Shown here: piece after piece, positions 1 through 8,224 of the stretch
How positions within the stretch are numbered: position 1 is the stretch's first letter
Layout: each line of letters opens with the position of its first letter
Origin: Bacteroidaceae bacterium
GTDB taxonomy: Bacteria; Bacteroidota; Bacteroidia; Bacteroidales; Bacteroidaceae
NCBI GenBank assembly: GCA_016280445.1
Contig: JAEEGS010000046.1
Coordinates: 1 to 46,046 of the forward strand
DNA length: 46,046 bases
Direction of reading: 5' to 3'
The notes under the pieces: generated by a model
Databases searched by the model: none
What the model saw: only the letters and a program-made list of their open reading frames with translations
What the model was told of the DNA's origin: nothing
Made by a program: the position numbers and the translations under genes

Positions 1-2309
1 GGAATTTCAACGCCTTCCTCAGCGAATACTTCCTTAGCAACCTTCTGGATGATTTCCTTCTGCTGCTTGAGCTCGTAGAGGATACCGATGAGTGGAACCA
101 TGATTTCTGGATGTGGGTCGAAACCTTCCTTCTTCAACTGGCAAGCAGCACTGAGGATGGCACGAGTCTGCATGGCTGTGATTTCTGGGAATGTGATGCC
201 CAGACGGCAACCACGATGACCGAGCATTGGGTTGTTCTCAGCGAGAGAAGCAACACGCTGCTGGATAACCTTGATGTCAACGCCCATCTCGTCAGCCATT
301 ACCTGCTGTCCCTTCAGATCGTGTGGAACGAACTCGTGAAGTGGTGGGTCAAGCAGACGGATGTTCACATGGAGACCATCCATAGCCTTGAGGATGCCGT
401 AGAAGTCAGCCTTCTGATAAGGCAGCAACTTGGCAAGTGCCTTTTCACGACCTTCAACTGTCTCAGAGAGAATCATCTCACGCATGGCGATAATCTTCTG
501 GTCGTCGAAGAACATGTGCTCTGTACGGGTCAGACCGATACCCTTGGCACCGAATGCGCGAGCCACTTCTGCATCGTGTGGAGTGTCGGCGTTGGTACGA
601 ACCTGCAACTTGGTGTACTTGTCGCAGAGGTCCATGAGTGCCTTGAAGTCGCCAGAGAGTTCAGCAGCCTTTGTCTTGATTTCGCCTGCATAAACCTGAC
701 CTGTTGAACCGTTCAGAGAGATGTAGTCACCTTCCTTATAGGTTACGCCTTCAATCTCAACTGTCTTAGATTTATAGTCAACATTGATGGCACCAGCACC
801 GGAAACGCAGCACTTACCCATACCACGGGCAACCACAGCAGCGTGAGAGGTCATACCACCACGTGCGGTGAGGATACCCTCGGCAGATGCCATACCAGCG
901 AGGTCTTCAGGAGATGTTTCGATACGAACCATGATGACCTTGTGGCCATTCTCATGCCATTCCTGAGCATCGTCAGCGTGGAACACAATCTGACCGCATG
1001 CTGCACCAGGAGATGCTGGCAGACCCTGAGTGATGACCTGAGCCTTCTTCAGAGCGTCCTTATCAAATACTGGGTGGAGCAGTTCGTCGAGTTTCTGTGG
1101 CTCACAACGGAGGATGGCGGTCTTCTCGTCGATGAGACCTTCGCGAACGAGATCCATCGCAATCTTCACCATTGCAGTACCTGTACGCTTACCGTTACGA
1201 GTCTGGAGGAACCAGAGTTTGCCTTCCTGTACGGTGAACTCCATGTCCTGCATGTCCTTGTAGTGCTTCTCCAACTTGTCCTGAATGTCGTTCAGTTCTG
1301 CATAGAGAGCAGGCATAGCCTCTTCCATGGATGGGAACTTAGCCACACGCTCTGCTTCAGAAATACCGGCACGTTCAGCCCAACGCTGTGAACCAATCTT
1401 GGTAATCTGCTGTGGTGTGCGGATACCAGCCACCACGTCTTCACCCTGTGCATTGATCAGGTACTCACCGTTGAAGAGGTTTTCGCCATTACCTGCATCG
1501 CGAGAGAAGCAAACGCCTGTAGCAGAAGTGTCGCCCATGTTACCGAATACCATGGCCATCACAGAAACGGCTGTACCCCACTCGTCTGGAATGCCTTCCA
1601 TCTTACGGTAGAGGATAGCGCGCTCGTTCATCCAACTGCGGAACACAGCACAGATGGCACCCCACAACTGAACGATTGGGTCGGTTGGGAAGTCCTGACC
1701 AGTCTGCTGCTTGATGGCAGCCTTGAAGAGTTCAACAAGTTTCTTCAGAGACTCAACGGAAAGGTCTTTGTCGAGGGTCACACCCTGCTCTTCCTTCACC
1801 TTCTCAATGATAGCCTCGAATGGGTCGATGTCTTCCTTGTTCACTGGCTTCAAGCCCATCACCACGTCACCATACATCTGAACGAAACGACGATAGGAGT
1901 CGTACACGAAGTGTGGGTTGTTGGTCTTCTTGGCCATACCTTCAGCCACTTCATCGTTCAAACCGAGGTTGAGGATGGTGTCCATCATGCCAGGCATGGA
2001 AGCACGAGCACCTGAACGTACAGAAACGAGCAGTGGGTTGTTCACATCGCCGAACTTGCAGTTCATCAGTTTCTCAACGTGAGCCACAGCGGCATTCACT
2101 TCGTCCTGAAGAAGTTCCTTGATTTTCTCCTCACCCACTTCGTAATACTCATTACAGCAGTCTGTAGTGATAGTGAAGCCCGGAGGCACTGGCACACCAA
2201 TGAGGTTCATCTCGGCAAGGTTAGCACCCTTGCCACCGAGAGCCTCGCGCATTTGCGCGTTACCTTCAGCCTGTCCATTTCCGAAGGTGTAAACTCTTTT
2301 TTGAGCCAT
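1..2309 (-). CDS. ppdK: Pyruvate, phosphate dikinase (partial, C-terminus outside window)
   Basis: Interconverts pyruvate + ATP + phosphate and phosphoenolpyruvate + AMP + diphosphate in the cytoplasm; in anaerobic Bacteroidales it links glycolysis to PEP-dependent carbon flow. About 769 residues are visible from the start MAQKRVYTFG; the family usually has about 900, so the C-terminal part of the PEP/pyruvate barrel lies beyond the left edge. The N-terminal ATP-grasp half contains GGKGANLAEM near residue 25 and the phosphohistidine swivelling domain contains TRGGMTSHAAVVARGMG, with the catalytic histidine near residue 489. The PEP-utilising barrel starts with GLTRTEHMFF. The ATG at 2309 is chosen because the family's N-terminus begins there. 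It has its own promoter just upstream and lies downstream of the lipid kinase on the same strand. Family assignment is firm. Confidence 0.97.
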   Translation of the reverse strand, partial: MAQKRVYTFGNGQAEGNAQMREALGGKGANLAEMNLIGVPVPPGFTITTDCCNEYYEVGEEKIKELLQDEVNAAVAHVEKLMNCKFGDVNNPLLVSVRSGARASMPGMMDTILNLGLNDEVAEGMAKKTNNPHFVYDSYRRFVQMYGDVVMGLKPVNKEDIDPFEAIIEKVKEEQGVTLDKDLSVESLKKLVELFKAAIKQQTGQDFPTDPIVQLWGAICAVFRSWMNERAILYRKMEGIPDEWGTAVSVMAMVFGNMGDTSATGVCFSRDAGNGENLFNGEYLINAQGEDVVAGIRTPQQITKIGSQRWAERAGISEAERVAKFPSMEEAMPALYAELNDIQDKLEKHYKDMQDMEFTVQEGKLWFLQTRNGKRTGTAMVKIAMDLVREGLIDEKTAILRCEPQKLDELLHPVFDKDALKKAQVITQGLPASPGAACGQIVFHADDAQEWHENGHKVIMVRIETSPEDLAGMASAEGILTARGGMTSHAAVVARGMGKCCVSGAGAINVDYKSKTVEIEGVTYKEGDYISLNGSTGQVYAGEIKTKAAELSGDFKALMDLCDKYTKLQVRTNADTPHDAEVARAFGAKGIGLTRTEHMFFDDQKIIAMREMILSETVEGREKALAKLLPYQKADFYGILKAMDGLHVNIRLLDPPLHEFVPHDLKGQQVMADEMGVDIKVIQQRVASLAENNPMLGHRGCRLGITFPEITAMQTRAILSAACQLKKEGFDPHPEIMVPLIGILYELKQQKEIIQKVAKEVFAEEGVEI

Positions 2310-2420
2310 AACTTTTTCTTTTGTTTTGTTAATTATTTAAGGTTTTAAATCTGAAATGTTTTCATGCTTGAAAAGATGTCCTCGTCTTGCGACAGAGAAG
2401 CACTCTCTTCCGTTATTTTG

Positions 2421-2452
2421 CAAATATAGGCAGTTTCATTCAATCTTCCAAA
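2421..2452 (-). promoter_or_regulatory. Promoter of ppdK
   Basis: On the minus strand TTTG (2449-2452) and TATATTTG (2421-2428) are separated by 20 bases, close to the Bacteroidetes primary sigma consensus TTTG-N19-TAnnTTTG. Transcription would leave a leader of about 105 bases before the ppdK ATG. Confidence 0.7.
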
Positions 2453-2482
2453 ACTTTTCCATTTTTTTTTAGAAAAACGTGT

Positions 2483-3547
2483 TTATTTGCCAGAAAGTTT
2501 CCGAATGAAGTCCTTATTTCGCTGTGCGATGCGTTGACTTTTGCGAATGTTCTCCTGTATCAGTTCTTCCGTTTTGTTGTACATGAGACGGAAGTGTTCA
2601 GTGATAAAATTCTGCACTCTCACCTCCACCGCAGGCACTCCTTCCTCCACGGGCGAGATGCACAGCAGTCCGGCTGGAACAATCCTCACGTCCACCTTCT
2701 TTCCCGTCTGCATCGGGTCGCCGTCGTAGTGGACCACCCCAGATTTGGAGCGGCGGATGATGGCCTGCTGACATTGAAATGTCTTGATGCGCGAGTTCTG
2801 TTCGATGGTGCCGTTGAACAGTTGTATGGCTATCTGCGGAGCCTCGATGGGCGTGAAAGGCTCAATGAGTGTCACATCCATGATGCCATCACGCACAGAA
2901 GCCGATGGAGCGATGTAGGCATTGTTGCCATATTGGGAGGCATTGGCGCAGGAAATGAGGAAAGCTTTATACACCTGTCGCACCTCTTCCCCTTCCTTGT
3001 TGTTGATGATCTCCACATCGTAGGTCTCCGGGTGATACTTCAAACTGCTGTTCAACACATTTTCCATGTAGGACACGGGGCCCCTCTTGCCCGACTCAGC
3101 GAACCGCTGTGAGATGAAGGCGTCGAATCCCACACCGCAGGTGCAGAAGAAAGGACGCTTGTTCACCGTCCCGTAATCCATTGCCTGAATCTGTCCGCGA
3201 TTGATAATCTTGATGGCGCTGAGCGGGTCGTTGGGAATACAAAGATGGCGTGCCAAACCATTTCCTGACCCCGAGGGGATGATGGCCAAAGCCGTGTTCG
3301 TATGGATAAGCCCTGTGGCCACCTCGTTCACCGTTCCGTCTCCTCCGACAGCACACACCACGTCCACTCCCTGCCTTGCCGCCTCGTGAGCCAACTCCGT
3401 AGCATGTCCCGTATAATCCGTCCTCACCACCTCATGGCTGTATTTCCCGCTATCGAGATAATCATCAATCAACCGCAAGATGAAGTTCTTGCCAGAAGTA
3501 CCCGAAACGGGATTCACCACAAATAATATCTTCTTTTTCTCTGCCAT
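2483..3547 (-). CDS. Diacylglycerol kinase-family lipid kinase (YegS/DgkB type)
   Basis: A soluble or membrane-associated ATP-dependent lipid kinase of about 354 residues. The N-terminal catalytic domain shows the family hallmarks VNPVSGT (phosphate-binding region), VGGDGTVNEV and PSGSGNGLARH, the DAGK catalytic glycine-rich signature; the C-terminal beta domain contains VHYDGDPM. The ATG at 3547 (MAEKKKILFVVNP) is preferred over an upstream in-frame start, because the extra 24 residues resemble no conserved N-terminus and family members begin close to this point. The gene is divergent from serine palmitoyltransferase, with about 350 bases between them. Substrates of the family include diacylglycerol, sphingoid bases and ceramide; the sphingolipid neighbour makes a sphingoid or ceramide substrate plausible, but the sequence alone cannot decide this. 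Confidence 0.92.
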   Translation of the reverse strand: MAEKKKILFVVNPVSGTSGKNFILRLIDDYLDSGKYSHEVVRTDYTGHATELAHEAARQGVDVVCAVGGDGTVNEVATGLIHTNTALAIIPSGSGNGLARHLCIPNDPLSAIKIINRGQIQAMDYGTVNKRPFFCTCGVGFDAFISQRFAESGKRGPVSYMENVLNSSLKYHPETYDVEIINNKEGEEVRQVYKAFLISCANASQYGNNAYIAPSASVRDGIMDVTLIEPFTPIEAPQIAIQLFNGTIEQNSRIKTFQCQQAIIRRSKSGVVHYDGDPMQTGKKVDVRIVPAGLLCISPVEEGVPAVEVRVQNFITEHFRLMYNKTEELIQENIRKSQRIAQRNKDFIRKLSGK

Positions 3548-3645
3548 ATTTTTGCCTGTAACACTGGGTGTCTCCTTACGCATATATATAATAATGTGTA
3601 TGCGAAACCGAGATAGCAAAACCTGTTCTTTTTACGAACAATGTG

Positions 3646-3653
3646 CAAAAGTA
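3646..3653 (-). promoter_or_regulatory. Promoter -7 box for the lipid kinase
   Basis: TACTTTTG on the minus strand fits TAnnTTTG and lies about 100 bases upstream of the kinase ATG. No good TTTG is found at the expected distance upstream, so only the -7 element is called. Confidence 0.5.
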
Positions 3654-3748
3654 CGGTTTTTTTCAACAAAACACCATATCGAACTCCTGTTTTTTATCTT
3701 TATTTATTTTTTTTCAGAAATCATGCAGGAGAAACGTTCTTTTTTTAC

Positions 3749-3756
3749 TAACTTTG
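3749..3756 (+). promoter_or_regulatory. Promoter -7 box for serine palmitoyltransferase
   Basis: TAACTTTG followed by CACC matches the Bacteroidetes -7 element. It predicts a long leader of roughly 140 bases before the ATG at 3901. Within this leader TTTCGGTG (near 3819) can pair with CACCGAAA (near 3880), a possible stem. The -33 element is not recognisable. Confidence 0.55.
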
Positions 3757-3900
3757 CACCGTTTTTGTGTGAAACCACAGAAAAGTTAGAAAACATCAAT
3801 AAAAAAATAGCGTGTCTATTTCGGTGTTGACAAGAAACTTTTTCTCAGGCGAAATCGATGTTTTGCCAGTCAATCAAGCACCGAAACACACATTTTGACT

Positions 3901-5088
3901 ATGGGTTTATTACAAGAAAGAATGAGTAAGTACAGAGAGCCGCAGAAGTACATCAATGCGGGTGTCTATCCTTACTTTAGAGAAATTGACAGCCATCAGG
4001 ACACAGAGGTGTTGATGAGTGGGAAGCACGTCCTCATGTTTGGTTCGAACTCTTACATGGGTCTCACATACGACAAGCGTATCTGTGAGGCCGCCATCAA
4101 GGCTATCCAGAAATATGGCACGGGATGTGCTGGCTCGCGATTCCTGAATGGCACACTCGACCTCCACATCCAACTGGAAAAGGAACTGGCAGATTTTGTG
4201 GGTAAGGATGAGGCACTGGTCTACTCTACCGGGTTCACAGTCAATTCAGGTGTGGTGTCATGTCTGACCGGAAGAAACGACTACATTATTGGCGATGACC
4301 GCGACCACGCATCTATCGTGGACGGACGCCGTCTTTCCTTCTCGCAGTTCTTCCACTACAGACACAACGACATGGAGGATTTGGAGCATCAGTTGATGCG
4401 CTGTAATCCCGACTCTCTCAAGTTAATTGTCATCGACGGCCTCTTCTCCATGGAAGGTGACTTGGCAAAACTCCCCGAAATCATTGCTCTCAAGAAGCAG
4501 TACAACGCCACTGTAATGGTGGACGAGGCACACGGTTTGGGTGTGTTTGGCAAAAACGGCCGTGGTGTGTGCAACCACTTCGGCGTGACCGACGACGTTG
4601 ACCTCATCATGGGTACATTCTCCAAGAGTCTCGCTTCCATCGGCGGTTTCATCGCTTCCGACAGCGACACCATCAACTGGCTGCGTCACAACAGTCGCAC
4701 TTACATCTTCAGTGCTTCCAACACCCCAGCCGCCACAGCAGCCGCATTGGAAGCCCTCCACATCCTCAAGGCCGAGCCTGAGCGTCAGGAGAATCTCTGG
4801 AAGATCACCAACTACGCGCTCGAACAGTTCAAACAAGCAGGTTTCGAGATTGGCGACACCGAGAGTCCTATCATCCCGCTTTACGTGCGCGATGCCTTCA
4901 AGACTTTCCAAGTCACCAAGTTGGCTTTCGACAAGGGTGTGTTCGTCAACTCAGTTGTGCCACCTGCATGTGCACCTCAAGACACACTGATTCGTGTGGC
5001 ACTCATGGCCACTCACACAAAGGAGCAGGTTGACCGCTGCGTCGCCATCCTCGTGGACACATTCAAGGAATTAGGACTTCTCAAATAA
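3901..5088 (+). CDS. spt: Serine palmitoyltransferase (alpha-oxoamine synthase family)
   Basis: PLP-dependent condensation of L-serine with a long-chain acyl-CoA to 3-ketosphinganine, the first step of sphingolipid synthesis; Bacteroidales are among the few bacteria that make these lipids. The product is 395 residues, the usual length for the bacterial soluble homodimeric enzyme. Visible signatures are GSNSYMGLT and GTGCAGSRFLNGTLDLH near the N-terminus, VDEAHGLGVFG, and GTFSKSLASIGG with the Schiff-base lysine at about residue 242. I chose the ATG at 3901; a TTG two codons earlier is also in frame. Close relatives in the family are 2-amino-3-ketobutyrate CoA ligase and 8-amino-7-oxononanoate synthase. 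From memory of the Bacteroides enzyme the match runs the full length, which makes Spt the best call. Confidence 0.9.
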   Translation: MGLLQERMSKYREPQKYINAGVYPYFREIDSHQDTEVLMSGKHVLMFGSNSYMGLTYDKRICEAAIKAIQKYGTGCAGSRFLNGTLDLHIQLEKELADFVGKDEALVYSTGFTVNSGVVSCLTGRNDYIIGDDRDHASIVDGRRLSFSQFFHYRHNDMEDLEHQLMRCNPDSLKLIVIDGLFSMEGDLAKLPEIIALKKQYNATVMVDEAHGLGVFGKNGRGVCNHFGVTDDVDLIMGTFSKSLASIGGFIASDSDTINWLRHNSRTYIFSASNTPAATAAALEALHILKAEPERQENLWKITNYALEQFKQAGFEIGDTESPIIPLYVRDAFKTFQVTKLAFDKGVFVNSVVPPACAPQDTLIRVALMATHTKEQVDRCVAILVDTFKELGLLK

Positions 5089-5106
5089 TTAAAATTCAAC
5101 AATTGT

Positions 5107-5179
5107 AAAATTGAAGAATTGAAGTTGCCTTTCGGTTTGTTCATACATCGTGATTGGAAAACTTCAATTCTTCAATTTT
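5107..5179. repeat. Perfect 20-bp inverted repeat in the serS leader
   Basis: The arm at 5107-5126 is exactly complementary to 5160-5179, with a 33-base loop. Each arm consists of ATTGAAG-like units. An outer pair ATTGTAAA (5102-5109) and TTTACAAT (5193-5200) reaches the base before the serS ATG. It may act as a terminator or attenuator hairpin, or be a dispersed intergenic element; there is no T-tract directly after the stem. Confidence 0.75.
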
Positions 5180-5200
5180 TCAATTCTGCAACTTTACAAT

Positions 5201-6514
5201 ATGCTTACACTTAAACTCATCACAGAAGAGACCGACAGAGTCATCAAGGGTCTCGAAAAGAAGCACTTTCAAGGTGCAAAAGAAGCTGTAGAAAAGGCCA
5301 TTGCCATCGATAAGCAGCGTCGTGAAGCACAGACAAAACTGGATGCCATTCTTGCCGAAAGCAAGAAGTATGCGGCTCAGATTGGTCAGTTGATGAAGGC
5401 AGGCAAGAAGGACGAGGCTGAGGCTGCCAAGGCTGAAGTGGCAAAACTCAAGGCTGATGCCGCTGCACTCGAAACAGCCAAGTCGGATGCAGAGAATGAA
5501 CTGACTGCTCACCTCTGCACCATCCCCAATATCCCCTACGACGAAGTACCCGAAGGTGCATGTGCTGAAGACAATGTGGTGGTGAAGTCATCGCTTCGCG
5601 AGTGCAAGCCAGGCGACACCGTAGGCAACTGGAACACGGTGCCCAACAATGGCAACGCGAAACTTCCTCACTGGGAGTTGGCCAAGAAATACAACCTCAT
5701 CGATTTCGACCTCGGTGTGAAGATTACGGGTGCCGGTTTCCCCGTTTACATCGGCAAGGGTGCACAACTGCAACGCGCCCTCATCAACTTCTTCCTTGCC
5801 GAAGCCAACAAGGCTGGATATACTGAAATCATGCCTCCAACGGTGGTGAATGCCGCTTCCGGATACGGCACAGGTCAGTTGCCAGACAAGGAGGGACAGA
5901 TGTACCACTGCGAGGTGGACGACCTCTATCTCATCCCAACGGCTGAGGTGCCTGTCACCAACATTTACCGCGATGTCATTCTCGACGAGAAAGACCTTCC
6001 CGTCAAGAACTGCGCCTACACGCAGTGCTTCCGTCGCGAAGCAGGTTCTTACGGCAAGGACGTGCGTGGCTTGAACCGTCTGCACGAGTTCTCCAAGATT
6101 GAGATTGTGCGCATCGACAAGCCCGAACATTCCAAGGAGAGCCACAAGGAAATGCTCGACCACGTGGAAGGGCTTCTGAAGAAACTGGAACTCCCCTACC
6201 GTATTCTTCGTCTTTGTGGCGGCGACCAGAGTTTCACCTCTGCCATCTGCTACGACTTCGAGGTGTACAGCGAGGCACAGGGCCGTTGGCTCGAAGTTTC
6301 TTCTGTCTCCAACTTCGACACCTACCAGGCCAACCGTCTGAAGTGCCGCTACCGCAATGCCGACAAGAAGGTGCAACTCTGCCACACTCTCAATGGCTCA
6401 GCACTTGCTCTGCCCCGCATCGTGGCTTCCATTCTCGAAGACAACCAGACTCCTGAGGGCATCCGCATCCCTAAGGCATTGGTGCCTTACACGGGTTTCG
6501 AAATGATTGACTAA
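5201..6514 (+). CDS. serS: Serine--tRNA ligase
   Basis: Charges tRNA-Ser with serine via seryl-adenylate in the cytoplasm (class II synthetase). The product has 437 residues. The N-terminal antiparallel coiled-coil arm that grips the tRNA long variable arm is clear at about residues 30-110, rich in Lys, Glu and Ala. Class II motif 2 is CFRREAGSYGKDVRGLNRLHEF, shown by the run FRREAGSYGKDVRG near residue 280, and motif 3 is near LNGSALALPRIVASILE close to the C-terminus. The ATG at 5201 (MLTLKLITEE) is the family N-terminus; a longer reading from 5150 would add 17 residues encoded by the inverted repeat and is rejected. A strong hairpin terminator follows. Confidence 0.97.
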   Translation: MLTLKLITEETDRVIKGLEKKHFQGAKEAVEKAIAIDKQRREAQTKLDAILAESKKYAAQIGQLMKAGKKDEAEAAKAEVAKLKADAAALETAKSDAENELTAHLCTIPNIPYDEVPEGACAEDNVVVKSSLRECKPGDTVGNWNTVPNNGNAKLPHWELAKKYNLIDFDLGVKITGAGFPVYIGKGAQLQRALINFFLAEANKAGYTEIMPPTVVNAASGYGTGQLPDKEGQMYHCEVDDLYLIPTAEVPVTNIYRDVILDEKDLPVKNCAYTQCFRREAGSYGKDVRGLNRLHEFSKIEIVRIDKPEHSKESHKEMLDHVEGLLKKLELPYRILRLCGGDQSFTSAICYDFEVYSEAQGRWLEVSSVSNFDTYQANRLKCRYRNADKKVQLCHTLNGSALALPRIVASILEDNQTPEGIRIPKALVPYTGFEMID

Positions 6515-6530
6515 ACAAGACAACATCCAT

Positions 6531-6584
6531 AAAAATGTCCGGATGATGTGAACTGAGCGTTCATGTCATCCGGACATTTTTTTT
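6531..6584. terminator. Bidirectional terminator between serS and the esterase
   Basis: AAAAATGTCCGGATGATG pairs with CATGTCATCCGGACATTTTT around a short loop, leaving a run of eight T on the plus side and A's on the other. It lies between two convergent genes and can serve both. Confidence 0.85.
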
Positions 6585-6625
6585 GTGGTTGCATTAAAGC
6601 AGCCAATATCACAATTGCCTTGCCG

Positions 6626-8131
6626 TTATGGCTTTGCGGGTTCAGGAATGATAGGTTCGCCCATCGCCGAAGCCTCCTTGTCATTGGCATCCAGTTGGAA
6701 GATCATGAACTGCGGATTCTCTGCCGTACAGGGCTTCCATCCTAAACCTTCGCCTTCACCGTTCGGGTCGCTATATTTGGCGAAGTTGGTCCAAGCCGTC
6801 AGCATCTTCTCCGACAAATCCCAGTCGCCCTGAGTCCAAGGACGCCAACAATGTTTCAGGCTCTTGAACACATACCACAAGTCGCTGCTGTGGAACGCAC
6901 CTTTCAGACGCTTGGTGATGTCGGGATGCTGGCCATCGTCGGGCAACGGACGGGCAAACTCATACGCCCAAGCCTTGCCACCCTGCTGCTGGCGCACCTT
7001 GCAGAACTCTGCGATGCCAGGTCCCATCGAGCCCATGTCGTTGAGTGTGTAGCCAATCATGTAAGGCACATCCACGATGGTGCCTGCACGGGTGGCCTCG
7101 TCGAAATTCTTCAACGACACATAGCCGTCAACAATGGGACGCTGCATGAGGAACACATCGGTTTTGTTGACCATATTATATAACTGCCCCACCGTGTACA
7201 GCACTTCCGTAGAGGCGGAACGCAGTTTTTCGAGATCGGTGAGTCCTGCCCAATCCATCACCTTCTTGGTCTCAGCCTCGCTCTCCTCCAGCGTTGGGTT
7301 GTAGGTGAAGAACTTGACCATCGGTGTGGCAGGCTTGGGTGCAGCACCATCCTGACCGGGAACATTGATGCCGCCACCGCTCATGATGACTGCCTTATGG
7401 AAGAGGCCACGAGCCAAAGGACTTTCGCACAGGGTGCGCACACTGCCCGCACCAGCACTCTGACCGAAGATGGTCACGTTGTCGGGGTCTCCGCCAAACT
7501 GCGCAATGTTCTCCTTAATCCATTTCAGCGACTGAATCTGGTCGAGAATGCCGTAGTTGCCGCTGACGTGGTTGGGGCTTTCGGCCGACAGCGCCGGATG
7601 CGTCATGAAGCCAAAGATGCCCAAGCGGTAGTTGATGGACACCAGCACCACATCCTTCGATGCCCACTCCTGTCCGTCAAATTCAGGCTCAGAGCCCCAG
7701 CCTTCGCGGAAACCGCCACCGTGAATCCACAATGCCACAGGCAGTTTCTTGTCCACTTGTCCGGGCGCCTTCGTCCAGACATTCAGATAGAGGCAATCCT
7801 CGCTATAAGGAGCCTCTGCGCCATAACCCCACTCCGAGGTGTAGCCACCGGGATAGTGAACTGTCTGGTAGCCGGGATGACCGAAGCGGTCGCAAATCCG
7901 CACAGAATCCCACGCCACAACGGGCTGTGGTTCCTTCCAACGCAAATCGCCAATGGGAGGCGCAGCATAGGGAATGCCGCGATAAACATACACACCGGGA
8001 TTCTCTGCCAGAACACCTTGAATCTGACCGCCCTCGACAGTCAGCACAGGGTTGTCCGCTTCCTTCTGCGAGGTGCAGCCCACCATCATTACCAGCAGTG
8101 GCAACAACAAGAATAATTTTCTCATAATCAT
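6626..8131 (-). CDS. Secreted carboxylesterase, type B (lipoprotein)
   Basis: An alpha/beta hydrolase of the carboxylesterase type B/para-nitrobenzyl esterase family, 501 residues. The N-terminus MRKLFLLLPLLVMMVGC is a lipoprotein signal with the lipobox cysteine near residue 19, so the enzyme should sit in the cell envelope. Family landmarks are EDCLYLNVW, the oxyanion-hole WIHGGGF (about residue 137) and the nucleophile elbow FGQSAGAGS with Ser near 225; the catalytic His is probably in GAFHSSDLW. The usual acidic member of the triad, found as DEG in most relatives, reads NDMG here, so the acid is either shifted to Asp or missing. A second ATG two codons inside (8125) is an equally good start. 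It is divergent from the DUF1593 gene. The natural ester is unknown. Confidence 0.88.
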   Translation of the reverse strand: MIMRKLFLLLPLLVMMVGCTSQKEADNPVLTVEGGQIQGVLAENPGVYVYRGIPYAAPPIGDLRWKEPQPVVAWDSVRICDRFGHPGYQTVHYPGGYTSEWGYGAEAPYSEDCLYLNVWTKAPGQVDKKLPVALWIHGGGFREGWGSEPEFDGQEWASKDVVLVSINYRLGIFGFMTHPALSAESPNHVSGNYGILDQIQSLKWIKENIAQFGGDPDNVTIFGQSAGAGSVRTLCESPLARGLFHKAVIMSGGGINVPGQDGAAPKPATPMVKFFTYNPTLEESEAETKKVMDWAGLTDLEKLRSASTEVLYTVGQLYNMVNKTDVFLMQRPIVDGYVSLKNFDEATRAGTIVDVPYMIGYTLNDMGSMGPGIAEFCKVRQQQGGKAWAYEFARPLPDDGQHPDITKRLKGAFHSSDLWYVFKSLKHCWRPWTQGDWDLSEKMLTAWTNFAKYSDPNGEGEGLGWKPCTAENPQFMIFQLDANDKEASAMGEPIIPEPAKP

Positions 8132-8165
8132 AAAGGTTTAAGTAAGTAATAGTAGGTAGTGCTTG

Positions 8166-8173
8166 CAAAGTTA
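8166..8173 (-). promoter_or_regulatory. Promoter -7 box for the carboxylesterase
   Basis: TAACTTTG on the minus strand, 35 bases upstream of the esterase start. It lies inside the span expected for the opposing promoter of the DUF1593 gene (8187-8194). Confidence 0.55.
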
Positions 8174-8186
8174 CAAAAACTTTTTC

Positions 8187-8194
8187 TAACTTTG
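8187..8194 (+). promoter_or_regulatory. Promoter -7 box for the DUF1593 gene
   Basis: TAACTTTG on the plus strand, 30 bases before the ATG at 8225. A weak TTG lies about 20 bases upstream, overlapping the divergent -7 box of the esterase. Confidence 0.55.
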
Positions 8195-8224
8195 TAGCGA
8201 TTTCACAACAACATCACAAGAACG

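Noticed and set aside
111-1391. Two long plus-strand reading frames (198 and 182 residues)
   Set aside because: They are antisense to pyruvate phosphate dikinase, whose conserved motifs fill the minus strand here; their translations resemble no protein.
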